DNA from: Pseudomonadota bacterium
GTDB lineage: Bacteria > Desulfobacterota > Desulfobulbia > Desulfobulbales > Desulfocapsaceae
DNA: 49,525 nt
Reading direction: 5' to 3'
NCBI GenBank assembly: GCA_018817385.1
Contig: JAHIUA010000008.1
Span: 1 to 49,525, forward strand
Both the position numbers and the translations under genes were made by a program. A model generated the notes under the pieces. It saw nothing but the letters and a program-made list of their open reading frames with translations. It did not search any database and was not told where the DNA came from. Each line of letters starts with the position of its first letter. Position 1 is the first letter of the stretch. Below, piece after piece: positions 9,324 through 18,355 of this stretch.

Positions 9324-10508
9324 ATGAATATCAAAGGATTCTCAGCTTCTGCCGTTGCCGCAGGAATTCGCTATGCCGGGCGACTTGATCTCGGTCTTAT
9401 ATATAGTAATACTCCAGCTGTTACTGCCGGAGTGTTTACCAGGAATCAGGTCAAGGCAGCCCCGGTCATCATTGACATGGAGCGACTCAAACAGGGACGT
9501 GCCCAGGCGATACTGGTTAACAGCGGCTGTGCCAACGCCTGCACCGGCGCAAAGGGAGTGGAAGCGGCCTTGACCACCAGTTTATTCCTTTCGAACAGTC
9601 TTGATATTCCGGATGAAATGGTTCTCCTCTCTTCTACAGGAGTCATAGGCGAGCAATTGAATGTCGATGCCTTCGCCACCTCCATGGGCAAACTCGTGGC
9701 AGGGTTGGATGAGGGGAAGTTTGAAGAGGTGGCCCAAGCCATTATGACCACGGATACGGTCCCCAAAACAGTCTACCGGACGGTGACTATCGGTGAACAC
9801 GAGGTCAATTTTATGGGAATGGCCAAAGGGGCTGGAATGATTATGCCCAATATGGCTACCATGCTCTCTTTTGTTGTCACTGATGCGCAAATCAGTTTTC
9901 CTGAACTGCAGAATTCGCTCCGCAAAGCAGCGGACAGGACCTTTAATAGAATTACCGTGGACGGCGATACCAGTACCAATGATATGGTCCTGGTGATGGC
10001 CAACGGCACTGCCACCAATGAATGGATTGACGAAGATAATCTCGTTGATCGCCAGGTCTTTCAGGATACACTGGAAGATGTGCTCAAGGAATTGGCCCTG
10101 AAGATCGTCAATGACGGTGAAGGCGCAACCAAGTGTATTACCATACGGGTCTGCGGTGCAAAAGAAGAGGCGGAAGCAGAACAGATGGCAAGGACTATTG
10201 CCAATTCAAACCTGGTCAAAACAGCCTTTTTTGGAGAGGATGCCAACTGGGGCCGGATCATTGCTGCGATGGGCCGTTCCGGGGTTCGTTTTCATCCGGA
10301 TCGCGTTGATATCGCCTTTGATCATGTGGTGCTGGTGAGAGACGGGTTGGGGGTGGGCAAAGAGGCTGAGGCTGCTGCAACAGAGATTTTGAAACAGAAA
10401 AATATAAGCGTCTGTATTGATCTCAAGGATGGTACAGGATGTGAGGAAGTCTATACCTGTGATTTTTCTCTTGATTACGTAAAGATTAATGCTGATTACC
10501 GTTCGTAG
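9324..10508 (+). CDS. argJ: Bifunctional glutamate N-acetyltransferase/amino-acid N-acetyltransferase ArgJ
   Basis: The 394-residue product is an ornithine acetyltransferase that moves the acetyl group from N-acetylornithine to glutamate in the cyclic arginine pathway. The self-cleavage site is visible as KGAGMIMPNMATML, where the Thr at about residue 179 becomes the nucleophile and N terminus of the beta chain. Other family segments are LVNSGCANACTG (oxyanion region) and FGEDANWGRIIAAMGRSG. The ATG at 9324 has an AGGA a few bases upstream; the TTG at 9309 is in frame but lacks a ribosome binding site. Only 12 bases separate it from the CHAD gene, so arginine synthesis and that unusual operon are probably co-transcribed. 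A short N-acetylglutamate synthase candidate lies at 799-1284. Confidence 0.95.
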   Translation: MNIKGFSASAVAAGIRYAGRLDLGLIYSNTPAVTAGVFTRNQVKAAPVIIDMERLKQGRAQAILVNSGCANACTGAKGVEAALTTSLFLSNSLDIPDEMVLLSSTGVIGEQLNVDAFATSMGKLVAGLDEGKFEEVAQAIMTTDTVPKTVYRTVTIGEHEVNFMGMAKGAGMIMPNMATMLSFVVTDAQISFPELQNSLRKAADRTFNRITVDGDTSTNDMVLVMANGTATNEWIDEDNLVDRQVFQDTLEDVLKELALKIVNDGEGATKCITIRVCGAKEEAEAEQMARTIANSNLVKTAFFGEDANWGRIIAAMGRSGVRFHPDRVDIAFDHVVLVRDGLGVGKEAEAAATEILKQKNISVCIDLKDGTGCEEVYTCDFSLDYVKINADYRS

Positions 10509-10520
10509 GGAGATCGGCTG

Positions 10521-12098
10521 ATGACTCTGCTGCAGGTTGCATATGCTTTTGCTTCAGACACCGATGGTAGCAATTTGTTGGAGCATGTGAAGACGATCGG
10601 TGAGCTTGTCGAGCAGGAAGTCCTGGAAGATCCGTTTCAGTATCTGGATACCTTTGACTGGCAACTGTATACTAAAGGCAGGGTCTGTATGCGTCGAGGA
10701 GTTAATCAGTACACACTCTCCGATTTTGCTGGCTTGGATGTGAGAGAAGGAATAGGTCCGGAAAACGCTGTTCCTTTGGCGAGGGAATTTGTTTCTTCTC
10801 CCTTCGCGGAGGAACTGCTATCCCTTGTCGGGATACGGGCCCTGATTCCCTGTGTTGATGTCGAGCGGAAGAAACATTTTTTTCATCTCCTAAATAAGGA
10901 CCAAAAGATAACCTTACGTCTCTGTCTCGAACTACATAACTGTTTTTGTGAGGGAGCAGTACAGGAGACAGGGGGCTGTATCCGCCTTTATGGACTGCGT
11001 GGATATGAAAAAGTCTACCAGCGGCTGCGCCAGATATTTATTGAAAAGGGGCTTCAGGAAAGATGTGGAGAGGATTACCTTCTTCAGCAAGCACTGCTGG
11101 GAAGGAAACGGCGACCGCTCGATTACAACTCGAAATTCAATGTTACCCTGAATGACAGGGATACCATTGCTGAAGCCGCTCGGGATATCTTCCTGCTTTT
11201 GGCAGATGATATGAGCAGAAATCTTCCCGGCATTATTCAGGATTGGGACAGCGAATTTCTTCATGACTTCCGCGTTGCCTTGCGCAGGAGTCGTTCTCTT
11301 CTCTCTTCTTTAAAAAAAATGGTATCGGGGGATGAGTGTTCCGAGATGCTGGATGGACTCAAAGCGATTGGTACGGCAACTGGACCGGTACGTGACCTTG
11401 ATGTGTATCTCCTGGAAGAAGAGGCTTATCAGGCCCTGTTGCCCGAGAGCCTCTATCAGGGGTTGAAAGCATTTTTTGCAAGTCTTGCTGCAAGGCGTGA
11501 TCAGGAGTTTGAACAATTGCTTCGGACCCTGCAGTCTCCCGAATTTAATACCTTCATGAGTCAGTGGCTGGATTTTCTGCAAAACCGATTTTGTTCCCTG
11601 ACAGGCGGTAAAGGAAGACAAGGATGCCACTCTGCGGCGGTAAAATTTATCAGAAAACGGTTTGAGAAAATTATCCAGCTCGGAGAAGCCATAGGAGCAC
11701 AGTCTCCTGATGCGGAACTGCACAACCTTCGTATTGAATGTAAAAAACTCCGTTATCTCCTTGAATTTTATCGTTCTCTTTTTCCGGAAAAGGCAGTGGA
11801 TGCCTGTATCGGGCAGCTAAAAAAACTTCAGGATAATCTGGGAACTTTTAATGACCTCTCTGTGCAGCAGGAGATGCTGGCTACCTATCGCGCCGATCTG
11901 GCTCCGGGGTCGAAAAAAAATATGCATATCGCCGCTGCTCTGGGTGGTCTGATTACCCATTTGCAAAGCGATCAGCAGAACGTACGGAAAAAATTCGCAA
12001 AAATCTACTCCAATTTCGCTACTGCCGAACACAAGACCCTTTTTCAGGATATGCTGGATGCTCCAGTCGTTAGGGAAAAGAAAGGAGAAACGAAATGA
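10521..12098 (+). CDS. CHAD-domain protein with CYTH-like N-terminal region
   Basis: The 525-residue protein has a CHAD domain from about residue 215 to 500, seen in HDFRVALRRSRSLLSSLKKM and the later LHNLRIECKKLRYLLEFYRS. CHAD domains are helical bundles with surfaces of conserved His, Arg and Lys, and they are known to bind polyphosphate. The first 200 residues include YLDTFDWQLYTKG and KKHFFHLLNKDQKITLRLCL, which look like a degraded CYTH (triphosphate tunnel) domain, the usual partner of CHAD; whether it keeps catalysis is doubtful. The gene starts 12 bases after argJ and overlaps the ParA gene by 4 bases (ATGA), so translation is probably coupled. With two PPK2 genes divergently placed nearby, a role in organising polyphosphate is the simplest idea. 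Confidence 0.88.
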   Translation: MTLLQVAYAFASDTDGSNLLEHVKTIGELVEQEVLEDPFQYLDTFDWQLYTKGRVCMRRGVNQYTLSDFAGLDVREGIGPENAVPLAREFVSSPFAEELLSLVGIRALIPCVDVERKKHFFHLLNKDQKITLRLCLELHNCFCEGAVQETGGCIRLYGLRGYEKVYQRLRQIFIEKGLQERCGEDYLLQQALLGRKRRPLDYNSKFNVTLNDRDTIAEAARDIFLLLADDMSRNLPGIIQDWDSEFLHDFRVALRRSRSLLSSLKKMVSGDECSEMLDGLKAIGTATGPVRDLDVYLLEEEAYQALLPESLYQGLKAFFASLAARRDQEFEQLLRTLQSPEFNTFMSQWLDFLQNRFCSLTGGKGRQGCHSAAVKFIRKRFEKIIQLGEAIGAQSPDAELHNLRIECKKLRYLLEFYRSLFPEKAVDACIGQLKKLQDNLGTFNDLSVQQEMLATYRADLAPGSKKNMHIAAALGGLITHLQSDQQNVRKKFAKIYSNFATAEHKTLFQDMLDAPVVREKKGETK

Positions 12099-12829
12099 AA
12101 AGTATAGCTGTTTATTCAAGTAAGGGGGGGGTGGGTAAAACAGCTGCTGCTGTTAATCTTTCTTATGTCTGTTCCCAGAGGGGGAAAAAAACTCTGCTCT
12201 GCGATATGGATCCCCAAGGAGCTGCTGGATTTTATTATCGAGTTCGACCCAAACCTAATTTTAATCGGAAGAAATTTCTCAAAGGTAACCTCCAGTCTTT
12301 TATCCGGGAGACGGACTATCCACACCTTGATCTCCTGCCCGCTCATTTTTCCTTCAGAAATCTGGACCTGGCCCTTGATCGGGAGGGGAATGGCAAGTTG
12401 AAACATATTTTTGCCGGACTTGCCGATGACTATGACTACCTGATCCTTGATTGTCCCCCTAATATGACCTTGCTTTCGGCAAATCTGATCATGGCCGCAG
12501 ACAGAGTGGTCACCCCCGTTGTCCCCTCAACCCTTTCCATCCTTGCCCTGGCGCAACTGGTTAAATTTTTCGATAAAATAGATGCGGACAGGAAAAAATT
12601 GCAAGCCTTCTTCTCCATGGTTGAGTGTCGGAAAAACATGCATGGGGATACAATAAAACGTTTTGGTAAAAAGAAGATTTTTTTACGGACCCAGGTCCCC
12701 TATCTGGCTGATGTGGAAAAGATGGGTCTTACCCGTCAGCCGGTGGCTGTCACACGGCCCGATTCAGTGGCTGCCGAGGCATATGATAAACTGTGGATGG
12801 AGGTCTGGAAAAGTCTTTTTCGAAAATAG
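12095..12829 (+). CDS. ParA/MinD-family ATPase (orphan, coupled to CHAD gene)
   Basis: The 244-residue protein starts with a deviant Walker A (SKGGVGKTAAAVNL, residues 8-21), followed by DMDPQGA, the second ATPase motif LILDCPPN and the C-terminal segment VAAEAYDKLW. These are features of ParA ATPases, which form dynamic patterns on DNA or membranes to position cargo. No ParB gene or parS-like site is visible nearby, so plasmid-style partitioning is unlikely. The start codon overlaps the CHAD stop codon (ATGA). I infer that it may position the polyphosphate-binding CHAD protein or polyphosphate granules, in the way McdA-like ATPases position other cargo; this is not shown by the sequence. Confidence 0.9.
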   Translation: MKSIAVYSSKGGVGKTAAAVNLSYVCSQRGKKTLLCDMDPQGAAGFYYRVRPKPNFNRKKFLKGNLQSFIRETDYPHLDLLPAHFSFRNLDLALDREGNGKLKHIFAGLADDYDYLILDCPPNMTLLSANLIMAADRVVTPVVPSTLSILALAQLVKFFDKIDADRKKLQAFFSMVECRKNMHGDTIKRFGKKKIFLRTQVPYLADVEKMGLTRQPVAVTRPDSVAAEAYDKLWMEVWKSLFRK

Positions 12830-12850
12830 AAACTTTTTCCTCAATAATTC

Positions 12851-14035
12851 ATGGAGCAAAACTCGCTCTCCCGGGCCCTCACTGGTCTACTCTTTCTTGC
12901 AGCTCTTTTTTTTCTGAATTTCACCTCACGGGTGATCTTTTCCCCCCTCCTTCCTTTTATAGAAGAGGAAATGGGGCTAGCTCATGCCCAGTCCGGTTCG
13001 TTCTTTTTCTTTATCTCGGCAGGATATTTCGTTGCCATTCTCTCCTCTGGATTCGTCTCTGCCAGGATTGGCCATAAGCTGACCATTGTTTTTTCAGCCA
13101 TTGCTTCCGGGGTGGTCCTCTTTGGCCTTGGATTTTGCACGAGTCTCTTTACCCTCCGTCTCACTCTTTTCTGTCTTGGCCTGGCATCTGGCCTCTATCT
13201 TCCCTCCGGCCTGGTAACCATATCGAGGATTGTTGCTCCTGCTTACCTGGCCAGGGGCCTGGCCATTCATGAAATTGCTCCTAATCTTGGTTTTGTGGCT
13301 GCTCCTCTGCTCTGTGAGATACTGCTCTCTTTTGTCTCTTGGCAGGAGGTCCTGGCCTGGCTTGGTATTGTTCTCATTGGCATCGGAATGACATATGGTC
13401 TCAGTTCCCATGGAAGCGGGGAAAGGGGAAAGGCGCCTGATCTTTCTGCCTCAGGTTTTCTGCTCCGTATGGGGGCTTTCTGGGCTATGTGCCTCTTTTT
13501 TTCTTTGGGGATTTGTTCAACGTTAGGCATTTATGCCATGGCCCCGCTTTTCCTGGTAACTGACCATGGCATGGATCCCCAGGAAGCCAACAGGCTGCTG
13601 GCCTTTTCGCGGACAGCTTCCATTTTCATACCACTGCTTGGTGGTTGGCTAGGGGACCGCTTCGGGAATCGACGTGTTATGGGCACGGTTCTTTTGATCA
13701 CAGGTATTCTGACCATACTGATGGCAATGGTTGGAAACGGGATCTGGCTGATGGTCTTTGTGGTGGCGCAACCACTCTTTGCTGTTTGTTTTTTCCCCTC
13801 AGGCTTTGCTGTACTCTCAAAACTTGGTCCACCCGAGTATGGAAATCTGGCCGTATCGCTCTGTATCCCCTTTGCCTTTCTCTTGGGTGGAGGTGTGATA
13901 CCGACTCTCATCGGCATGATTGGCGATGTAGCCTCTATCAGTTTAGGCTTTATCCTCGCTGGAGTCGCCTTGACCTTAGGAGGCTGTTTTTCTTTTTTTC
14001 TCACTTTCAAAGGGGAAAACAGAGGGGAAATGTGA
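12851..14035 (+). CDS. MFS transporter
   Basis: The 394-residue protein has about twelve hydrophobic spans. An MFS loop 2-3 signature is visible near SGFVSARIGHKL, and the equivalent GGWLGDRFGNRRV occurs in the second half. N-terminal (about 1-190) and C-terminal (about 205-394) halves are separated by a polar stretch (SSHGSGERGKAPD). The substrate cannot be predicted; the general look is that of efflux or small organic anion carriers. It starts 21 bases after the ParA gene without a clear ribosome binding site, and is probably the last gene of the argJ operon. Confidence 0.85.
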   Translation: MEQNSLSRALTGLLFLAALFFLNFTSRVIFSPLLPFIEEEMGLAHAQSGSFFFFISAGYFVAILSSGFVSARIGHKLTIVFSAIASGVVLFGLGFCTSLFTLRLTLFCLGLASGLYLPSGLVTISRIVAPAYLARGLAIHEIAPNLGFVAAPLLCEILLSFVSWQEVLAWLGIVLIGIGMTYGLSSHGSGERGKAPDLSASGFLLRMGAFWAMCLFFSLGICSTLGIYAMAPLFLVTDHGMDPQEANRLLAFSRTASIFIPLLGGWLGDRFGNRRVMGTVLLITGILTILMAMVGNGIWLMVFVVAQPLFAVCFFPSGFAVLSKLGPPEYGNLAVSLCIPFAFLLGGGVIPTLIGMIGDVASISLGFILAGVALTLGGCFSFFLTFKGENRGEM

Positions 14036-14214
14036 TGATCGTTTTCTCTCTGGACAGGTGCCAGTTCATGTCATTGATGGTAATTTTACCTGGTCCATTA
14101 AAAACAGCGATTCTTGTATTCCCATCGTGATATTGTTTCTTTCTGGCTTCATTCACTGCGTTGCATGCCTGAAGGGTTCCTTAACAAAAGAGGAGTTTCT
14201 TTTTTGTCTGTCGA

Positions 14215-15516
14215 TCAGTGCTTTTCTGCCAGAACCGCATCAATTTCTTGCCGTTTGAGGATGGGCCTGATACTGGTTCCGCTTTCGTTGTCACTTGCAA
14301 CGAGCAGGCGAATCATGTCCATGCCTGCTGTTTTTACAATTTCAGATGATCCTGTTGCCCAGAATATGGTGATCTGTTGAGAAAGGTTGCGGATAAATGC
14401 GTTGAATTCATACAAGTTGGTGTGGCCCAGGTCCTTTTCCGGTTCATCCAAAAGCAGGATCGTTTCTGGTGTCGTGTCTTTCGTAGCTGTCTGTAAGAAA
14501 AGGCAGAGAGTGACAAGCCATCTGAATGGATATCTTGCCTGGTTCAAGGGGAGTTCTTGTCCTGTCAGGCTCTTTTGATAAAAGGTCAGGCTGTCGTCTT
14601 GTAAGCTATGACTGAGTCTGGCAGTGGTGTCTGGAGAAAACGTCTGTAGTTTCTTGTTTACATCGTCAACCAGGTTCCTTATCCGCTCCGGGGCCAAGGT
14701 GGAATCCAGGTCGATAAGGTGATGTGCCAGGCAATACTGTGTCGATTCCTCAATCGTGGAGGGAAGACTCTGGCGTTGGGCCAGGAGTCGCTTGACAGAG
14801 AAGTGCTCCTTGAGCAAAAGATCGGAGGCAAGATAGAGGAGCGAGGGCAGCTGGGCAGTGAGGACCTTTTTTGCGGCCTGGAAACGTTGATGCCGATACA
14901 CGGAGTCGAGGGTTGTGCTGGAGAGATCGATGTCTTCGGCGCCAAGGTGGGGCTGTATGGCAAGGAGCCAATTGGCCAGGGAATGCATGCTCTCCCCTCT
15001 GATTCGCTCTGTTGCCGCCAGGTTTGAGATATGGGGAGATTCAGTCCTGAAACCGGTTAATGCTGATTTGTCGGTAATACTATGAGCAAGGGTTGTGAAG
15101 GCAGGGGAAATTTCGCTCCAGCGGGTGGAAGAAGCAATTTCGATAAAGTTTGTCCAGCGTGACCAGTCAATTCGACGTCCGACCTCAATTTTATCGGTTT
15201 CGATAAGGATGGGATCAATTTCAGCAAGCTTGTTGCGCAGATCGTCGCTGCAGGTGAAAATGGCAAGGGCAGCAGTTTTTTTGTGGGGATTTATTTTTCT
15301 TTTATGGCCTCTGCTGAAAAAGAAATCGGGATAGGTGGTAAAAGGGTTGTCGTACTCTTGCAGAGGATGAGGGTTGATTGATTGCAGACCACGGAGAAGA
15401 GAAGTCTTCCCCGAACCGCAACGGCCAGCAAATATTGTCAGATGCGGGTGAAACTCAAACCAGCCGCTGTTCTTGATGATGTGGTGGCCACATATTTTTG
15501 CCTTTTTAAAATGCAT
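14215..15516 (-). CDS. AAA-family ATPase of the SMC/RecF/OLD-like type, function unknown
   Basis: The 433-residue protein has an N-terminal Walker A (FAGRCGSGKTSLL, about residues 29-41) and a late ABC-type Walker B (TILLLDEPEKDLGH, about 350-363), with a long helical middle. This split arrangement is typical of the AAA_15/AAA_21 ATPases related to OLD, RecF and SMC proteins. No nuclease (Toprim) domain is seen, since the chain ends about 70 residues after Walker B. It stands alone on the minus strand between the argJ operon and apbE, with no partner gene next to it. Related solitary ATPases occur in defence and DNA repair systems, but nothing here assigns one. A weak GGGAAC lies before the ATG. 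Confidence 0.8.
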   Translation of the reverse strand: MHFKKAKICGHHIIKNSGWFEFHPHLTIFAGRCGSGKTSLLRGLQSINPHPLQEYDNPFTTYPDFFFSRGHKRKINPHKKTAALAIFTCSDDLRNKLAEIDPILIETDKIEVGRRIDWSRWTNFIEIASSTRWSEISPAFTTLAHSITDKSALTGFRTESPHISNLAATERIRGESMHSLANWLLAIQPHLGAEDIDLSSTTLDSVYRHQRFQAAKKVLTAQLPSLLYLASDLLLKEHFSVKRLLAQRQSLPSTIEESTQYCLAHHLIDLDSTLAPERIRNLVDDVNKKLQTFSPDTTARLSHSLQDDSLTFYQKSLTGQELPLNQARYPFRWLVTLCLFLQTATKDTTPETILLLDEPEKDLGHTNLYEFNAFIRNLSQQITIFWATGSSEIVKTAGMDMIRLLVASDNESGTSIRPILKRQEIDAVLAEKH

Positions 15517-15941
15517 GCTGTTCCCGCGATAAATGAGATGAGGAGAGATGCTTTTACAATTTTCAGATACGGGTCACAGGTCAGGCTTTTCTCTGGCCTG
15601 ACCATTACAATAAGCATTGTCGGGAGAGAAAAAAAGCAGGAGAAAAAAAAGGAGCGGTGTCTTGAAAGCTCAGTGCCAATGGAATCTGCTTTTCTCCACA
15701 GTCAGTTTGTCTGGGTGTGACAGGTGAATGTTGTTGTATTACGGTACGTTACCGGTTTTCTGTCGTTGACGCTGACATCGTAGAATGGTGGTTCCAGGAG
15801 GGTGACCGTAAAAATCGGCTTCTGATTGTGTGAAAAAATGATACAATTGGGTATGAGATCAAGTTGTCTTCCCATATAATAGCCGTTACCAGCTACTCAA
15901 CGTCTCCTCATATCAGTTAATTTTCCACTAAGGACATCTTT
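15517..15941. other. Intergenic region upstream of apbE
   Basis: No gene is visible in these 425 bases. A hairpin with 8-base arms lies at 15579-15603 (GGTCAGGC / GCCTGACC). A TATAAT at 15875-15880, about 60 bases before the apbE start, could be the -10 box of the apbE-nqr transcript, but no matching -35 box is at the right distance. The region should hold the promoter of the nqr operon. Confidence 0.4.
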
Positions 15942-16967
15942 ATGGAGTATGTGACAAGAAAACCGGTCATTCTTAATCGGCGCAGATTCATGCACATTGT
16001 GGCTGTCGCAGGTACAGCCGTAAGCTGTTGGCAACTTGGTCTCTTCGGAACAGGGAAGGCGTTACAAAAAGTGTATAGAAGCCAATCTATTATGGGTACG
16101 GTGTTGAACCTCACCGTTTATGGGCCTGACCGGGACAGTTGTGAAGAGGTTCTCGCCCGCACCATAGAGAAGATGGTGATGCTCGAGGGCCATCTGAGCA
16201 GGCACAAGGCAGACAGCGAGCTGGCCGAACTGAACAGGAGCGGCAGTCTTGCCAATCCGAGTCCCCATCTTTTAGATGTCCTGCGCCTGGCTGAAGGTAT
16301 CAGTAAAAAGACCTCTGGTGCCTTTGATGTGACAATTCTGCCACTTTTACAGATGCATGAGTCGCTCCGTGGCCAAAATGATCATCCCGATGAGCAGAAT
16401 CTAAACACTGCAAGAGGGCTTGTCGGCTATGAAAATCTGTCTCTGGATAAGGATATGGTCCGCCTTGCCAAGGATGGGATGGGGATTTCTCTGGATGGGA
16501 TAGGCAAAGGCTATATCGTTGATCAGGGTGTCTCCACGTTGAGAAGCTACGGTTTTACCAATGTCTATGTGGAAGCGGGGGGGGATTTGATGGTCTCTGG
16601 TCAGAAGGAGCAGGGCTTACCCTGGCGTATCGGACTCCGCAGTCCTCGACCACAGCAACAAGACAAACCGGTGGTTATTGAAGTGAGCAATAAGGCAGTG
16701 GCCACTTCCGGTGATTATCTTCAGGCCTTCACCCCAGATCTGAAACATCACCATATTGTTCATCCGCGAAGTGGCTTTTCCCCCCAGGAACTGGCAAGTT
16801 GTACCATAACAGCTCCCACTGTCGCCCTGGCTGATGGCCTGGCCACTGCTGTCATGGTCCTGGGGAAAAATGACGGTCTTGACCTTGTCAGGTCCATGCC
16901 TGGCTGTGAAGGCTATGTCGTTGACAAGAAACTCAGCCACTTCAATACTGCGGGATTCTTCGCCTGA
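15942..16967 (+). CDS. apbE: FAD:protein FMN transferase ApbE, exported
   Basis: The 341-residue protein is an ApbE flavin transferase, which moves FMN from FAD to a threonine of NqrB and NqrC. Family segments are SQSIMGTVLNLTVYG near residue 48, AFDVTILPL, MGISLDGIGKGYIVDQG and YVEAGGDLMVSG. The N terminus has a twin-arginine-like motif (LNRRRFMHIVAVAG) followed by a hydrophobic stretch and a Cys in TAVSC, so it is probably exported by Tat and might be lipidated, although the lipobox is imperfect. This agrees with flavinylation on the outer face of the membrane. It lies one base before nqrA and heads the operon whose products it modifies. Confidence 0.95.
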   Translation: MEYVTRKPVILNRRRFMHIVAVAGTAVSCWQLGLFGTGKALQKVYRSQSIMGTVLNLTVYGPDRDSCEEVLARTIEKMVMLEGHLSRHKADSELAELNRSGSLANPSPHLLDVLRLAEGISKKTSGAFDVTILPLLQMHESLRGQNDHPDEQNLNTARGLVGYENLSLDKDMVRLAKDGMGISLDGIGKGYIVDQGVSTLRSYGFTNVYVEAGGDLMVSGQKEQGLPWRIGLRSPRPQQQDKPVVIEVSNKAVATSGDYLQAFTPDLKHHHIVHPRSGFSPQELASCTITAPTVALADGLATAVMVLGKNDGLDLVRSMPGCEGYVVDKKLSHFNTAGFFA

Positions 16968-16968
16968 T

Positions 16969-18318
16969 ATGAAAACAATTCAGCTAAGCAGAGGGCTTGA
17001 TCTTCCCATCTCGGGACATCCCGGGCAAGTGGTACGAGAGGGACATGTGCTCGAACATGTCGCCCTTCTCGGTGATGATTATATCGGCTTGAAACCGACA
17101 ATGGAGGTTAAGGAGGGGGACCGGGTCAAAACTGGTCAGCTGCTTTTTGTCGATAAAAAAAACAAGGGGGTCAAATTTACCTCTCCGGGTTGCGGCACAG
17201 TAGTGGCCATAAACCGAGGCCCAAAACGAAAATTTGAATCGCTTGTTATTGAACTGGGGGGAGAGGAAAACATCTGCTTCCTAGCCCCTTCAGGTCATTC
17301 AATAGCAAAGATGGAGCCGGAAAAAATCCGTGACCTGCTGATTGATTCCGGGATGTGGACCAGTTTTCGTACCCGTCCCTATGGCAAGATTCCAGCGGTG
17401 GATTCGCTCCCGCACTCCCTCTTTATTACCGCCATCGACACTTCTCCTCTGGCCGCAGATCCGCAGCTCAGTATTGCCAGGTATGAAAAGGAATATGGCC
17501 TGGGGTTGAGGCTGCTCCGTCAATTCCTTTCTGTACCGATCCATTACTGTTCCGGGAGGGATCACTTGTTACCGGTCGAAGAGCTCTATGGTCTTGAGTA
17601 CTCAGTCTTCCATGGACCTCACCCGGCCGGTCTGCCTTCAACCCATATCCATTTTCTCGATCCTGTTCATGAGGAGAAGACCGTCTGGCATATCGGTTAT
17701 CAGGATATTATTGGTGTCGGTCATTTGCTCAACAGCGGTTACCTGTTCACTGAAAAGATAATTTCCCTGGCCGGTCCAGCGGTGACCAACCCTTCTCTGG
17801 TCATCACCCGTCCCGGTGCCTGTCTTCCTGAACTCTGTCAAGAGGAACTTGCCAGGGGAGCGTTGAGAATCCTCTCCGGATCAGTACTCGATGGCCGCGA
17901 GGCCAGCGGCAATAATAGCTTCCTCGGCCGCTATCATAATCAGGTATCGGTTCTTGAAGATGACAGTGGTCGAGCTTTTTTTAATTGGGCTCTGCCTGGA
18001 AGGGATCGGTTTTCCATCAAATCTGTCTTCCTCTCAGCACTGAAAAAAAATCTCTGCCTTCCCATGAATACCGCGCTCTGGGGAGGGAGGAGGGCAATAT
18101 ACCCGCTGGGCACGTATGAGCAGGTTATGCCCCTTGATATTATCGCCACCTCATTGTTGAAGGCTCTCTCTACCGGAGATACAGAAAAAGCAAAAGACCT
18201 TGGCTGCCTTGAGTTGATTGAAGAAGATCTGGCACTCTGCGGTTTTGTCTGTCCCGGAAAAAATGAATTCAGCACTGTACTGCGTCAGGTGCTGACAACC
18301 ATTGAACTGGGCGGCTAA
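16969..18318 (+). CDS. nqrA: Na+-translocating NADH:quinone reductase subunit A
   Basis: The 449-residue product matches NqrA, the cytoplasmic subunit of the sodium-pumping NADH:quinone reductase. Recognisable parts are the N-terminal MKTIQLSRGLDLPISGHPG, the biotinyl-lipoyl-like segment VKEGDRVKTGQLLFVDKK, SPGCGTVVAINRG, and the late region MNTALWGGRRAIYPLGTYE. A longer open frame reaches back into apbE, but the ATG at 16969, one base after the apbE stop codon, gives the standard NqrA N terminus, so translation is probably coupled. Confidence 0.96.
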   Translation: MKTIQLSRGLDLPISGHPGQVVREGHVLEHVALLGDDYIGLKPTMEVKEGDRVKTGQLLFVDKKNKGVKFTSPGCGTVVAINRGPKRKFESLVIELGGEENICFLAPSGHSIAKMEPEKIRDLLIDSGMWTSFRTRPYGKIPAVDSLPHSLFITAIDTSPLAADPQLSIARYEKEYGLGLRLLRQFLSVPIHYCSGRDHLLPVEELYGLEYSVFHGPHPAGLPSTHIHFLDPVHEEKTVWHIGYQDIIGVGHLLNSGYLFTEKIISLAGPAVTNPSLVITRPGACLPELCQEELARGALRILSGSVLDGREASGNNSFLGRYHNQVSVLEDDSGRAFFNWALPGRDRFSIKSVFLSALKKNLCLPMNTALWGGRRAIYPLGTYEQVMPLDIIATSLLKALSTGDTEKAKDLGCLELIEEDLALCGFVCPGKNEFSTVLRQVLTTIELGG

Positions 18319-18355
18319 GGCTGTAGTTCTCAAAGGTAAAGGGAAGAAGATAACC

